This document shows, one piece after another, positions 51,885 through 61,808 of a stretch of DNA of 64,000 bases. Position 1 is the first letter of the stretch. Each line of letters starts with the position of its first letter. Both the position numbers and the translations under genes were made by a program. The stretch spans positions 35,354 to 99,353 of the forward strand of contig NZ_CAMHFP010000002.1 in the NCBI RefSeq assembly GCF_946184425.1, given 5' to 3'. Source of the stretch: an uncultured Methanobrevibacter sp. Lineage in GTDB: Archaea > Methanobacteriota > Methanobacteria > Methanobacteriales > Methanobacteriaceae. The notes beneath the pieces were generated by a model. That model was not told where the DNA came from and ran no database searches. It saw only the letters and a program-made list of their open reading frames with translations.

Positions 51885-52727
51885 ATGAATGAATCTACAA
51901 AAATATTAACTATTCAGGATTTGTCCTGTTTCGGGCAATGCTCTATAACCGTTGCACTTCCAGTAGTTTCTGCATTTGGAATAGAAACTGCAGTGCTTCC
52001 TTCAGCTGTTTTATCCACTCATACTTCTGGTTTTACTGATTATACTGTTAGGGACCTAACAGATGACTTGCCTGCAATTCAAAAGCATTGGGAAAGTGAA
52101 AGAATATATTTTGATGCCATTTACACAGGATTTATTGCATCAGCAGAACAGATGGATTATATAAAAAGCATTATAGATTCACGACTTAAACCTAACGGAA
52201 GTGTATTTGTTGATCCTGCAATGGCTGATCATGGGGAATTTTATAATGGTTTTGACCAGGAATTTGCAGATAAAATGGGAGAACTTTGTAAATTGGGCGA
52301 TTATATTCTTCCAAACACAACTGAAGCCTGTTATATATTACATAAACCTTGGAAAGAACATTTTTCCGAAGATGAAATGTTGGAAATGGCAAGGGAACTT
52401 GCAGATTTTACAAAAAGATATGTCATTCTCAAAGGATACGAAAGGGAAAATGAGCTTGGAATGATTATTTTCGATAAGAAAGACTCATCCGTTGAAATTG
52501 TTTTCAATGATAAAATCAATTATGTATCTCATGGAACAGGAGATGTTTTTGCATCATCTTTTGTCGGTTCAACTATACTTGGAAAAAACCCCTCTAGGGC
52601 GGCTAAAATCGCAGGAGAGTTTACAAAAATAGCTATTGAAAAAACAATTGGTGATGAAACACATACTTATGGTGTAAAATTTGAACAGGCCATTCCTGAA
52701 TTATATGGTCTTTTGAAAAAATATTAA
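51885..52727 (+). CDS. pdxY: Pyridoxal/pyridoxamine kinase-like protein
   Basis: 280 residues. ILTIQDLSCFGQCSITVALP with the pyridoxal-binding start, YTGFIASAEQ, and the ATP loop HGTGDVFASSFVG near residue 218. ILPNTTEACYIL is the PdxY-type stretch. Phosphorylates pyridoxal/pyridoxamine/pyridoxine for PLP salvage. The presence of ATG within an AT-rich promoter and a free upstream of 264 bp suggests a separate transcript. Confidence 0.88.
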   Translation: MNESTKILTIQDLSCFGQCSITVALPVVSAFGIETAVLPSAVLSTHTSGFTDYTVRDLTDDLPAIQKHWESERIYFDAIYTGFIASAEQMDYIKSIIDSRLKPNGSVFVDPAMADHGEFYNGFDQEFADKMGELCKLGDYILPNTTEACYILHKPWKEHFSEDEMLEMARELADFTKRYVILKGYERENELGMIIFDKKDSSVEIVFNDKINYVSHGTGDVFASSFVGSTILGKNPSRAAKIAGEFTKIAIEKTIGDETHTYGVKFEQAIPELYGLLKKY

Positions 52728-52847
52728 TTTTTTATTTTTTTTATAAAATCATAATATATGTAATTTTTTTTATTATTTTTTTTTAATATTAATTTATTTA
52801 ACATATTTTTAATAATTATATTCTATTTTTTTATTAATTTTGTTTAA

Positions 52848-52863
52848 TTTAGGTATGCCTAAA
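52848..52863 (+). promoter_or_regulatory. DtxR-type operator-like palindrome
   Basis: TTTAGGTATGCCTAAA has perfect 6-bp arms and sits directly before a TATA element (ATTTATATAG, 52864-52873) ahead of the methyltransferase at 52925. It is the cleanest of the five related sites in this window. Confidence 0.6.
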
Positions 52864-52924
52864 AATTTATATAGTTATTAGTTCAATCATTATATAACTC
52901 AAAATAACCAATGGAGGAAAACTT

Positions 52925-53707
52925 ATGATATTAGAAGGTGTAGAAAAAACAATGCTTTTGACATTATTTGCCAAAGCACAACATTCACAAAAAAAGAACC
53001 ACAAATTTTACGATCAAAAAGCAATAGAGATAATATCCAAGATAGATTATGATTTCACAGTTGCAAATCAGGATAGATTTATGAAATATGGTGTGATTTC
53101 AAGAACAATTGTTCTTGATGAAATGGTTTCAGATTACATTAAAAAACATCCTCACTCTACTATAGTCAACATTGCTTCAGGAATGGATACAAGATTCAAC
53201 AGACTGGACAACTGTTTAATCAAATGGTATAATATCGATTTGGAAAACTCAGTTAATTTCAGAAGACAATATCTTGAAGACACAGACAGGGTCAAAACAC
53301 TTGCATACTCAGCAATGGATTCCAATTGGGCTAGTGAAATTAAAATAGAAAGTGGCAATGTTCTTTTTATCATTGAAGGTCTTAGCATGTATCTTACAGA
53401 AAATGACAATTCAGAAATTCTAAAAATAATAAATGACAATTTCAGACACTGCAGCATATTTGTTGAGATAATGCCTCCAGTTTCAGTAGAAAATGTAAAG
53501 GAAAAATCTGTAGAGCAGACCAGTTCAGAATTTATATGGGGTGTTGAAAAAGGTTCACAACTTCTTAATTTAAATTCCGGATTTAAGTGGATTCGAGATG
53601 TAAATCTTTTTGATGGAATGAACAAGTTCAAGCCGGCATTCAGATTGTTTACATGGCTTCCATTTTTGCGAAAAAAGATGGATTATATTGCAGTTTTGGA
53701 AAAATAG
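52925..53707 (+). CDS. LCM/TcmP-family SAM-dependent methyltransferase
   Basis: 260 residues, GGAGG before ATG. TIVNIASGMDTRFNRL is the SAM motif of the LCM family (carboxyl methyltransferases and TcmP-like O-methyltransferases), and VLFIIEGLSMYLTE the conserved substrate-side loop (GLxMYL). Probably methylates a carboxyl or hydroxyl group of a small molecule. A related domain occurs in the STAS fusion at 61809. Likely repressed by metal through the palindrome at 52848, linking it to iron or manganese physiology. Confidence 0.85.
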   Translation: MILEGVEKTMLLTLFAKAQHSQKKNHKFYDQKAIEIISKIDYDFTVANQDRFMKYGVISRTIVLDEMVSDYIKKHPHSTIVNIASGMDTRFNRLDNCLIKWYNIDLENSVNFRRQYLEDTDRVKTLAYSAMDSNWASEIKIESGNVLFIIEGLSMYLTENDNSEILKIINDNFRHCSIFVEIMPPVSVENVKEKSVEQTSSEFIWGVEKGSQLLNLNSGFKWIRDVNLFDGMNKFKPAFRLFTWLPFLRKKMDYIAVLEK

Positions 53708-53876
53708 TTTTTAAGCTGATATTTTTAATAATATTATAAATTATTTTTCTAAATTTTATCTATTTGTACAAAACAAAATATCAAATTAAATTTTTTTCAA
53801 ATCTTATATTTTTAGCTAAATATTTAAGATATTTGTACCATAATATTAATTATTAACATTTAAGGTTTTGACATTT

Positions 53877-54692
53877 ATGAATATCTTAATATCCAATGAT
53901 GATGGGGTTTTTGCACCGGGGATATTGGCTGCAAAACAGGCAGTTGAAGACTTGGGAAACGTTACGGTTGTCGCTCCTGATAAAAACAACAGCAGTGTAG
54001 GGCGTCGTTTAACATTATTCAAGCATTTGAAAATCAATAAATGTGAACTTGAAGATGGAAGCCTTGCCTATTCTGTTTCTGGAAGTCCTGCAGATTCTGT
54101 TGTAGTTGGTGCAAACTATATAATGGATGAAAAGCCTGACCTGGTCATAACCGGAATCAATCAGGGCGTTAATATAAGTTGTGATATTACTTCTTCTGGA
54201 ACAGTCTGTGCAGCTTTTGAAGCGGTCAGTTTGGGAATACCTGCAATTGCAGTTTCATTGTTCATGGACCCTAAAACCTCTTATAAACAGGATGAAAACG
54301 GTGAATGGTTTTTGGATTATGATTTTACATTGACAAAGAAAGTTTTGCATGATATCGTTTTGAAGATAATCGAAGATGGCTTTCCAGAAGGCGTTGATTT
54401 ATTCAATTTGAATGTGCCTTCAAATTATGATTGCGAAGAGGTTAAGATTACTCATTTGTCTCATAAGATGCTTGACAAGCAGGTCATTGATCGGAGCAGC
54501 AGTGAAAAATCAGAGTTATTCAATTATTCTCTGGATGAAAATCAGGATGATGAAGGTTTAATCATGATTACACCTGATCTAGTCAATGAATATGAAAAAG
54601 ACAGTGACGGATATGCATTGATTGTTGAAAAAAGACCGAGTTTGACACCTCTGAATGTCAATATGACTCATGAAAATTTGAAGGATTGGTAG
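53877..54692 (+). CDS. surE: 5'/3'-nucleotidase SurE
   Basis: 271 residues from ATG 53877. MNILISNDDGVFAPGI is the metal-binding signature (N-DD), NSSVGRRLTL and GSPADSVVVGANY, then TGINQGVNISCDITSSGTVCAA are the conserved blocks. Dephosphorylates nucleoside monophosphates and acid phosphates. Widespread in archaea; stationary-phase survival role in bacteria. Monocistronic. Confidence 0.92.
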   Translation: MNILISNDDGVFAPGILAAKQAVEDLGNVTVVAPDKNNSSVGRRLTLFKHLKINKCELEDGSLAYSVSGSPADSVVVGANYIMDEKPDLVITGINQGVNISCDITSSGTVCAAFEAVSLGIPAIAVSLFMDPKTSYKQDENGEWFLDYDFTLTKKVLHDIVLKIIEDGFPEGVDLFNLNVPSNYDCEEVKITHLSHKMLDKQVIDRSSSEKSELFNYSLDENQDDEGLIMITPDLVNEYEKDSDGYALIVEKRPSLTPLNVNMTHENLKDW

Positions 54693-54895
54693 TTCATGTT
54701 TTATTTGTAAAATCTGATGATAATTCAGTAATTGATGCAACTGATGAAATAAATTTCAATAACTACTATTTTTTACATTTTTTTAGATTAATGATACTCA
54801 TTTACAATCTGAATTCTATTTAAGCAAATTTTATATATTTTTTATACTAAACATTTATATTAAAGAGTATTTATTTCTTAAATTAATCATAAAAA

Positions 54896-55984
54896 ATGAG
54901 TGTTATGTATAAGGTAGTAAACGGAAAAAAGAGAATTTTTTATTTAGACCAGTTAAGGGCGCTGGCTATAATGCTGGTTGTTTTGGCTCATGTTTTTAGA
55001 AATTTTTCAAATAATTTTGCTGTAGGAACTTGGCAATGGTACTTTTCAACACTGTGGGTTGATATTGCTGTAATGGGTGTGCCGTTGTTTTTGATGATAA
55101 GTGGTTCATTATTGCTAAATAGGGATTATGAACTCGGAAGCTTTTTGAAGCATAGATTTGCAAGGATACTTATACCATTCATTCCTTGGGCTATCTTATT
55201 GCCGTTTCTTTTGATGTTTGTAAACGGATATGATGTCTCTTTAGTATCATATAAAAATATCTTTTTAGATAAGCAGTATTGGTTCATATATATGCTGATT
55301 GGGGTTTATCTGTTCTTGCCTGTAATCAATTCATTTGTAAAGGAATTTAAGCTTCGGGGTGTTGAATATTTTTTAGTTGTGTGGCTTGTCACCATGGTAT
55401 TGGGTTTTCTTAATAAGTATCCGTTCCATGAACTTGAGCTGAGTTATTTTGCAGGTTATCTCGGTTACTTTGTGATGGGATATTATTTGGCAAATAAGGA
55501 TTTCAAACTGTCAGACAAGAATATGATCAGATTAGGTTTTATAATTGCTGTGGTATTCACATTCATCAATATGAGATATACAATTAGCCGTGGATTTACA
55601 ACCAAATCAGTCATGTGGTGCACATATTTGACAATTGTTCCGGTAATGCAGGCAACAGGATTGTTTTTAATATTCAAATATTGGGCGGCATTCAGTTCCA
55701 AAAATCCGGGTTCATTCAAAAATAGGATTTATTCCTTCTTGAAGGATTCTTTCGTATTCAAAATAATTTTTGCAATAAGTACATACAGTTACGGTATATT
55801 TTTGGTGCATTATTTCCCTTTAAATACCCTTAAATATATTGGAAATCATATGATTCCATTTTTCAAGTGGAACCCTCTCATTTGGCTGCCATTAAATTAT
55901 ATTGCTGTATTTGTTTTGGCATTCTTAATCGTATTTATCTGCGGCCATATTCCATTCATAAAACGATTTAGTGGTGCACATTAA
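54896..55984 (+). CDS. Acyltransferase family 3 membrane protein, second copy
   Basis: 362 residues, about ten membrane segments. The start IFYLDQLRALAIMLVVLAH holds the Arg and His that are catalytic in family members; ILIPFIPWA and YSYGIFLVHYF near the end correspond to those in the gene at 14338. Presumed acetylation of a surface glycan. Distinct substrate from copy 1 cannot be judged. Ended by the hairpin at 55983. Confidence 0.87.
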   Translation: MSVMYKVVNGKKRIFYLDQLRALAIMLVVLAHVFRNFSNNFAVGTWQWYFSTLWVDIAVMGVPLFLMISGSLLLNRDYELGSFLKHRFARILIPFIPWAILLPFLLMFVNGYDVSLVSYKNIFLDKQYWFIYMLIGVYLFLPVINSFVKEFKLRGVEYFLVVWLVTMVLGFLNKYPFHELELSYFAGYLGYFVMGYYLANKDFKLSDKNMIRLGFIIAVVFTFINMRYTISRGFTTKSVMWCTYLTIVPVMQATGLFLIFKYWAAFSSKNPGSFKNRIYSFLKDSFVFKIIFAISTYSYGIFLVHYFPLNTLKYIGNHMIPFFKWNPLIWLPLNYIAVFVLAFLIVFICGHIPFIKRFSGAH

Positions 55985-56034
55985 TGTATTAATATCATTT
56001 TAATACATTATCTTTTTTTATTATTTTTTTTAGG
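55983..56034 (+). terminator. Hairpin plus T-tract terminator
   Basis: AATGTATTAA (55983-55992) and TTAATACATT (56000-56009) form a perfect 10-bp stem, followed by ATCTTTTTTTATTATTTTTTTT. It overlaps the stop codon of the acyltransferase gene. Confidence 0.6.
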
Positions 56035-56105
56035 AGCATGAGGTTTACAACTGCACTGTTATGCATACATCAATATTTATATCTTCAAAAAATTAATTGT
56101 TTATT

Positions 56106-57134
56106 ATGAAGGATATATTTGACCGTTGCGGCTTCGGAAGTTTTGAACTTAACAGCAGGATAGTTAGAACAGGTTTATGGGAGTCCCAAAGAGAACCTCT
56201 CGGAAATTTCACACCAGAAATATATGACAGATATGAAAGCATTGCCGCAAGCGGTGTAGGATTAATAATTACTGAAGTAATTTCACTTTATCCCCGCGAT
56301 GTCTTTTCAAAATACACTCACACCATTAATTTTAATCGTTTTGTAAGAGAAGCAAAGGACTTAACAGATCTTGTTCATGTATATGACGTGCCTATTTTTG
56401 CTCAGTTAGCCTTTGTACAGTATAACAAAAGAACTGAACAGAATCTGGAAGCTGAAGATTTATCAATTGAGGACATCAGAAAAATCCAGGCTGATTTCAT
56501 TATAGCTGCGCAAAAAATGGATTTTGCAGGTTTTGACGGAATACAAATAGCGCTTGGAAACAATTATTTCCTGAGTCGTTTCATTAACCCTTCATATAAT
56601 TTTCGTCATGATGAATATGGTGGTAATACGCTGAACAGGTTAAGGATGGTATTGGAAATCATTAAAGTTATCAAACAGAATACCAAATTGCACATCAACT
56701 GCAGATTAAATGCTTATGATGAATCCCAGAATGGAATGACAATTGATGAGACCATTGAAATAGCTAAACTGCTTGAAAAGCATGGTGCTGATTCACTCCA
56801 AATAACCCGTCCTCTATCATCTGTCTTTTTCACCCGCAATAATACTGAAAGCAACCCTTTAATTGATGCAACTGAAAAGATTCTAGAAGAGATTGACATT
56901 CCTGTTATTTTAGGAGGTGGACTGACCAGTCAGAATCAAATAAATAAATTGCTGAATGAAACCAATATCGAATATGTATCTATGCAACGACCATTTGTTG
57001 CTGACCCAAGCTTTCTGGTTGACTGGCAAATTAAAGGCAATGGTGAAAGTTTTTGTCAGGCATGCAATAACTGTTATTCAAAAAAGGCAAGTACCTGTCA
57101 TTTAAAGCCATGCAGTCCCGAGTATTATAAATGA
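56106..57134 (+). CDS. Old-yellow-enzyme family flavin oxidoreductase, copy 2
   Basis: 342 residues from ATG 56106 (TTG start at 56097 is unlikely). Same order of motifs as copy 1 at 38825: NSRIVRTGLWESQRE, GFDGIQIALGNNYFLSRF, VILGGGLTS and a C-terminal CQACNNCYSKKASTC. The two proteins are clearly paralogues, with many identical stretches. FMN oxidoreductase of unknown substrate. The Cys cluster suggests an iron-sulfur centre feeding electrons. A long unannotated gap follows. Confidence 0.85.
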   Translation: MKDIFDRCGFGSFELNSRIVRTGLWESQREPLGNFTPEIYDRYESIAASGVGLIITEVISLYPRDVFSKYTHTINFNRFVREAKDLTDLVHVYDVPIFAQLAFVQYNKRTEQNLEAEDLSIEDIRKIQADFIIAAQKMDFAGFDGIQIALGNNYFLSRFINPSYNFRHDEYGGNTLNRLRMVLEIIKVIKQNTKLHINCRLNAYDESQNGMTIDETIEIAKLLEKHGADSLQITRPLSSVFFTRNNTESNPLIDATEKILEEIDIPVILGGGLTSQNQINKLLNETNIEYVSMQRPFVADPSFLVDWQIKGNGESFCQACNNCYSKKASTCHLKPCSPEYYK

Positions 57135-57532
57135 ACTTTTTTTTTTTATCTGCTATAACTGCCTTGAAATTGCCATGTGATTTGAAAATATCAAATCAAT
57201 CAGACATTATTCAATTTCTGTTGGAAAAATTAATTCATTTGTTCCATTGACCTGTATTAAATTAGATTCATAGTTCTTAAAACTATTTGATCATGCTTTT
57301 TACCTAAATTTTAGGTTATATGGCTCAGATTATTTTACCAGTTCAATTGTAATTTATTATTTGCTTGGTGTCCATAAAATCTTTATTTTTATTTAATATT
57401 TAATGTATATCAAATAAAACGAATATTTGATAAATTAAATTTAAATTAAGAAAAGAAAATCTTTTTTAACTATTATTAATTAATATAATGATTAAGTTAA
57501 TCAAGGTATGTTTAATTTAATTGGGAGATATT
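57135..57532. other. 398-bp region without genes
   Basis: AT-rich; no credible open frame. Holds a short inverted repeat ACCTAAA/TTTAGGT at 57302-57316 and a long AT-rich promoter before the SGNH gene. Otherwise nothing recognised. Confidence 0.5.
57302..57316. promoter_or_regulatory. Outward inverted repeat resembling operator half sites
   Basis: ACCTAAA and TTTAGGT flank a single T. The halves match DtxR-type half sites but in reversed orientation, so this may be two adjacent half sites or coincidence. Confidence 0.25.
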
Positions 57533-60484
57533 ATGAATAAGTTTTTCAAAAAAACAGTAATTGCAGTTTCCATTTTATTAATTTTATTTTTGATGATGGG
57601 TTTTGCTTTCTCCAGTGGAAATAATTCCAGTAATTCATCATTTGAAAAATTTTATGAAAATTCAAATTCACAATCACATGACATTAACATTTCAGGTAAT
57701 GTAAGTCTTAATGATAATGGCACTTCAGATGATTTTAAAGAAAATGAAGAAACCCCTCAAAATTCAAGTGGAAACAATAACAGTAGCAATTTAACTAACA
57801 ATAGTTCGATTTCAGATAATACTCCTGAAGAAATGTATGAATCTACAAAGGTTAACTATAAACCATTAACAACAGATTACACTGAAGGTTACGTGTTTTT
57901 TCCTGTTTATGCTTATGATATTGTAAGTTATGATGGAATCAGATACATCAATCCAAAATATAATTCAATCGTTAAATTAATTGTATTCACAGGAAGCACT
58001 TTCAAGAATTATTCGGGCAAAATTGGAGATAATGGGATAGCTCAGGTTAAGTTGTATGGCTTAAGTATAGGAAATCATATAATTAAAATTCATGTTGATG
58101 GAAAATATTACGGTTCATCATCTATAAAGGTTTTAAAATCTACCGCTCGGGTATATGCACCTCTTACACAGGTAAATTATAATAGAACCAATTATTTTTT
58201 TATCAGGGTTATTGATACACATAATTTCAATGTCAAGGCGACTATACTGAAAATCAAGGTTTATTCCGGCAGTAAATATAAAATATACACAGTTAGAACA
58301 AATGCTGCTGGCCTTGCAAGAATGCACACTAAAGGTTTATCATTGGGTGTTCATAATGTCATTATCTATTCCGTTAACAGTAAGTTTAACATTAATAAGG
58401 CTTCAAAAATTATCGTCAGGAAAAGTGCAAATAACACAGTTAAGCAGGTGGTGGGATATACCCAAAACGGAATAGTGAAATATAAAGACAAAACTTATTT
58501 CAAGATAACTGTCAAAAATACATTAGTTTTCCCAGTTAAACAGTTGCTTTTGAATGTAAAGGTGAATTCAGGTAAATATTATAATATATATAAAGTTAGA
58601 ACTAATTCAAATGGAGTTGCTAGCCTGAATACTGGTGGATTATCATTAGGTAATCATAATGTACTGATTACGTCAGCCAACACAAATTATTTGTTAAAAA
58701 AGATTTCACTGATTTCGGTGCAAAAGAATGTTGTGAATAATAAAATAGAAAAAACAAGGTTAAAATCTTTAATTTTTAATCATCCTGGCAATGATTATTT
58801 TGCAAAACTGACATGGACTTCAAAGAAAAATGCCGATTATCAAATTCTAAGAAAGTCTGAAGGTAATTTTAAAATAATTGCGACAGTAACCGCCAATAGT
58901 GAAGAAATGTCTTTTATAGATAAGGTTTGTGAAAATGATTCCTATACATATTCTGTCAGGGAAATAATAACCAAGGGCAATACAAAAATATTGGGGCCTT
59001 ATGATTCAGAGGGATTGAAACTATTGAAATATCCTACAGTAAGTGTTGAATTTTACAATAATAAGGCGGTAATCCATTGGAGTAAAGTTTCAGGTGCAAC
59101 AAAATACTTAATATATAATAAAATCGGAAAAGAAGGCAAGTTTAAATTAATCGGCACAGCAGATGGAAGTAAACTGAATTTTGCTCACTATTACTATAAA
59201 TCCGCAGGTGATGAGATTAAAAGGAATTTCACTGAATATTACTATAAATCTGCACCAGACATATCTGATAAACTGATAAAAGGTGTTTTCATTGATCCAA
59301 GTTCAAATGATTTGGTCTACACAGTCAGAGCCTGCACAATAGGAAAAGTTGACGGTGTAGAAAAAACAAGTTTCGGTACATATCTAATCGACGGTGATTT
59401 TCACCTTGAATGCCCAACTATAATTTCCCTTTCTGAGGGCATTATAACCTGGGACACAGTTCCAAATGCCGACGGTTATCTTATATTGAAAAATAATAAT
59501 TCAGATAATGTGTGGAATGTAATAAAACAGGTAACTAAAAATACTGAGGTTCATCAGTCTGCGGAAATTGGTGAAATTGAGAAGGATTCCTATTATGCCG
59601 TGCAGGCATATTCCAATAAAAATGGTGAAATTATTTATGGGGGATATGATGAAGGTTTCACCCTTAAGCATTTTTCTCAAAATTATTCTAATAACAGTAT
59701 ATTGTATATTGGAGATAGTCTTACTTTCGGAGCATATTATTCTTCAAGTAAAAATGACTTCTTCTCCATACCTTATAGAGTGGCGCAGTTAATTGGTGGA
59801 GTGTATTATAATCCTTCAATTATGGGGTCTACTTATCATAGTCTTGAAAAAAATATTAATAATGTTAGAGATGTCCTTATTAATGCTGTAATAAATCCAA
59901 TATATTCAGGAAAACCTCCTTTTTCTGGCCGAAATATGGTTTATACAAATAATAGTATTGGTCAGGCAAACACACGTATTGCAGATTATGATGTAGTTGT
60001 AATGGCTGCCGGAACTAACGATTACATTACGGATGCCAAATTAGGCTCTTTGAATAGTAATGATACAAAAACATTCAATGGTGCAATCAACTATATTTTG
60101 AATAAAATAGAAAAATCAAGTGAATATCGTGTTAATCATGGAAAAACACCAATTAAGGTGGTTTTTGTTGATTTATATTATAGTGATACTGTTTATGACC
60201 TGAAAAAGATAACAAACAGGGATGTAACTCCTAACAATATTGGATTGACATTGACAAATTATCAGAATGCTTTAAATAATCAGATTAAAAAATGGAATAC
60301 CAGCGAATTTTTGACATTTTATCAATTTAAGACAAGAAGCTATAATATAGTTACCCAGCATAATTGCGCATATACCACATCCGATAATTTACATTTAACC
60401 AGAGCTTCCTACAGCAAATACGGCAATGCATTTGCGGAGTTCCTTGTAAATAATGTTTACACTAATTCAACGGTTAATTTTTAG
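57533..60484 (+). CDS. Large secreted protein with SGNH/GDSL esterase domain
   Basis: 983 residues from ATG 57533 with GGGAGATATT before it. Signal peptide (KTVIAVSILLILFLMMGFAF), a Ser/Asn-rich spacer (about residues 25-100), three Ig-like repeats to about residue 400 (for example NGVASLNTGGLSLGNHNVLI), two fibronectin-like domains to about 720, then an SGNH hydrolase domain: GDSLT near 726, VMAAGTNDY near 826 and DNLHLT near 950 (Ser, Asp-Asn and His). Probably deacetylates or cleaves esters on wall polysaccharide, fitting the acyltransferases of the window. No C-terminal anchor is visible. Confidence 0.85.
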   Translation: MNKFFKKTVIAVSILLILFLMMGFAFSSGNNSSNSSFEKFYENSNSQSHDINISGNVSLNDNGTSDDFKENEETPQNSSGNNNSSNLTNNSSISDNTPEEMYESTKVNYKPLTTDYTEGYVFFPVYAYDIVSYDGIRYINPKYNSIVKLIVFTGSTFKNYSGKIGDNGIAQVKLYGLSIGNHIIKIHVDGKYYGSSSIKVLKSTARVYAPLTQVNYNRTNYFFIRVIDTHNFNVKATILKIKVYSGSKYKIYTVRTNAAGLARMHTKGLSLGVHNVIIYSVNSKFNINKASKIIVRKSANNTVKQVVGYTQNGIVKYKDKTYFKITVKNTLVFPVKQLLLNVKVNSGKYYNIYKVRTNSNGVASLNTGGLSLGNHNVLITSANTNYLLKKISLISVQKNVVNNKIEKTRLKSLIFNHPGNDYFAKLTWTSKKNADYQILRKSEGNFKIIATVTANSEEMSFIDKVCENDSYTYSVREIITKGNTKILGPYDSEGLKLLKYPTVSVEFYNNKAVIHWSKVSGATKYLIYNKIGKEGKFKLIGTADGSKLNFAHYYYKSAGDEIKRNFTEYYYKSAPDISDKLIKGVFIDPSSNDLVYTVRACTIGKVDGVEKTSFGTYLIDGDFHLECPTIISLSEGIITWDTVPNADGYLILKNNNSDNVWNVIKQVTKNTEVHQSAEIGEIEKDSYYAVQAYSNKNGEIIYGGYDEGFTLKHFSQNYSNNSILYIGDSLTFGAYYSSSKNDFFSIPYRVAQLIGGVYYNPSIMGSTYHSLEKNINNVRDVLINAVINPIYSGKPPFSGRNMVYTNNSIGQANTRIADYDVVVMAAGTNDYITDAKLGSLNSNDTKTFNGAINYILNKIEKSSEYRVNHGKTPIKVVFVDLYYSDTVYDLKKITNRDVTPNNIGLTLTNYQNALNNQIKKWNTSEFLTFYQFKTRSYNIVTQHNCAYTTSDNLHLTRASYSKYGNAFAEFLVNNVYTNSTVNF

Positions 60485-60592
60485 AGGTATAATATTTACA
60501 TTTTTTTCACAAAATTTTTCTTTAAAGTAACTTTGAATTCTGTATAGGTCAATTAATTTTAATTGAATATTTGAACAATTTATAGCAAATTT

Positions 60593-60610
60593 AAGTGTAT
60601 GTGTGCACTT
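60593..60610. promoter_or_regulatory. Short inverted repeat upstream of disrupted gene
   Basis: AAGTG-N8-CACTT lies just before a long TATA region (TTTATATATATTTTATTTATAT). Weak 5-bp arms; listed as a possible operator only. Confidence 0.2.
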
Positions 60611-60690
60611 GCATTCGGAAATATTTATATATATTTTATTTATATGATATTTAATAGAGATTATATTTCACTAAAAAAAGGTGATTAATA

Positions 60691-61132
60691 TTGAACATTA
60701 AAGGAGTTTTAATTTTAGTTATCGTGACAAGTATTTTAATCAGTAGCGTATGTGCGGCTGGAGTCAATGACTTTAAAGTTGACAGCTCATTCAAAAATGT
60801 ATACAGTTCAGAATATTATGCAGTATATGCAACAAACGATCAAACATCTGGAATAAGCATCTACAAAAATGTAAACGACGATGTATATGACGACCAATAC
60901 AACGATGATGTCCTAGACGGAGCAATTCACCATGACGGAAGAGAATACACCTAGTGGATGGGCATGGTTCTTAATTCAAGACAATGAATCAAAATATTTA
61001 AAATATCCGTACATTATTAGGGTATTTGAAAGATTCAAGACCAGTTATATGAAGGTGATTTTGATAATAATGAAAGATATGAACTGGGTGAAAAGACATC
61101 TGAAATATCTGATTTTTTCTGTTTTTAACTGA
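60691..61132 (+). pseudogene. Disrupted small secreted protein gene
   Basis: Starts as an 87-residue frame (TTG at 60691) with signal peptide (VLILVIVTSILISSVCAAG) and VNDFKVDSSFKN, closely like the intact secreted protein at 28667. It stops at 60954. Downstream frames continue in other phases: WAWFLIQDNESKYLKYPY to about 61020, then YEGDFDNNERYELGEKTSEI in a third phase. This is a gene with at least two frame breaks or a fragment followed by unrelated sequence. It is not explained by a single base error. The non-canonical start TTG also weakens translation. Confidence 0.55.
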
Positions 61133-61254
61133 ATTAATCATGTTTGAATTTTCATCTGAAGTTTTACATGCTTTTCAAATGAATTTATGGAAAATGATAT
61201 TAACATTCAAATCCAAATTTATATCTATATATTTCAAAATAGTGAGATGATAAT

Positions 61255-61785
61255 ATGCACACATGTCCCGACTGTGGCTCAATAATTATGGAAGGAGACC
61301 CCTATTGCACACATTGCGGAGCTCATCTGTCCTGGAGTGACGATTATGGCTCTCAAGGAAGGTCAAATATGGGATACTCCGATTTTGATGACTCCCTTGA
61401 AAAATCATTAGAATTTGAAAAAAGACATCAGGAACTCATTAATAAAATATGTGAAAAATATAAAGTGGAACTGGAAGATTTGGACATTAAAGATGGATAT
61501 ACAGAATATATTTTCCTTAGAAAAACACCATACTACACTTTAAAAATCGTTGCAACAGACCAGTACGGTGGAATGATTGGAATTATAAATGATGCAACAA
61601 GAGTTGATTTTACAAAAATACTGGAAAACAGGGATTATCAGGAAATGATTAAGGATTTGGGGCCTCATAAATTAACTACAGATCTTTACAGGGATGAAAT
61701 GCATATCGTCACACAAGATGCCATCTACCAGATAGATATGGAAAATAAGAAGTTAATAGAGGTAAAAAAAGAGAAAGTTACATAA
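61255..61785 (+). CDS. Zinc-ribbon protein
   Basis: 176 residues. Zinc ribbon CPDCGSIIMEGDPYCTHCGA at the start, a Gly/Ser linker, then a compact domain of about 120 residues with no recognised family (ITYIFLRKTPYYTLKI-like stretch EYIFLRKTPYYTLKIV, ending in MHIVTQDAIYQIDM). Cytosolic, no membrane segment, which sets it apart from other zinc-ribbon proteins here. GATGATAAT before ATG. The methyltransferase-STAS gene starts 23 nt later, so they are probably an operon. Confidence 0.65.
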   Translation: MHTCPDCGSIIMEGDPYCTHCGAHLSWSDDYGSQGRSNMGYSDFDDSLEKSLEFEKRHQELINKICEKYKVELEDLDIKDGYTEYIFLRKTPYYTLKIVATDQYGGMIGIINDATRVDFTKILENRDYQEMIKDLGPHKLTTDLYRDEMHIVTQDAIYQIDMENKKLIEVKKEKVT

Positions 61786-61808
61786 TATTTTGCGAAACAG
61801 GAGATATT

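Noticed and set aside
54693-54895. Open frame after surE (VLFVKSDDNSVIDATDEIN and onward)
   Set aside because: No start codon or ribosome site and low complexity; it is probably intergenic sequence that happens to be open.
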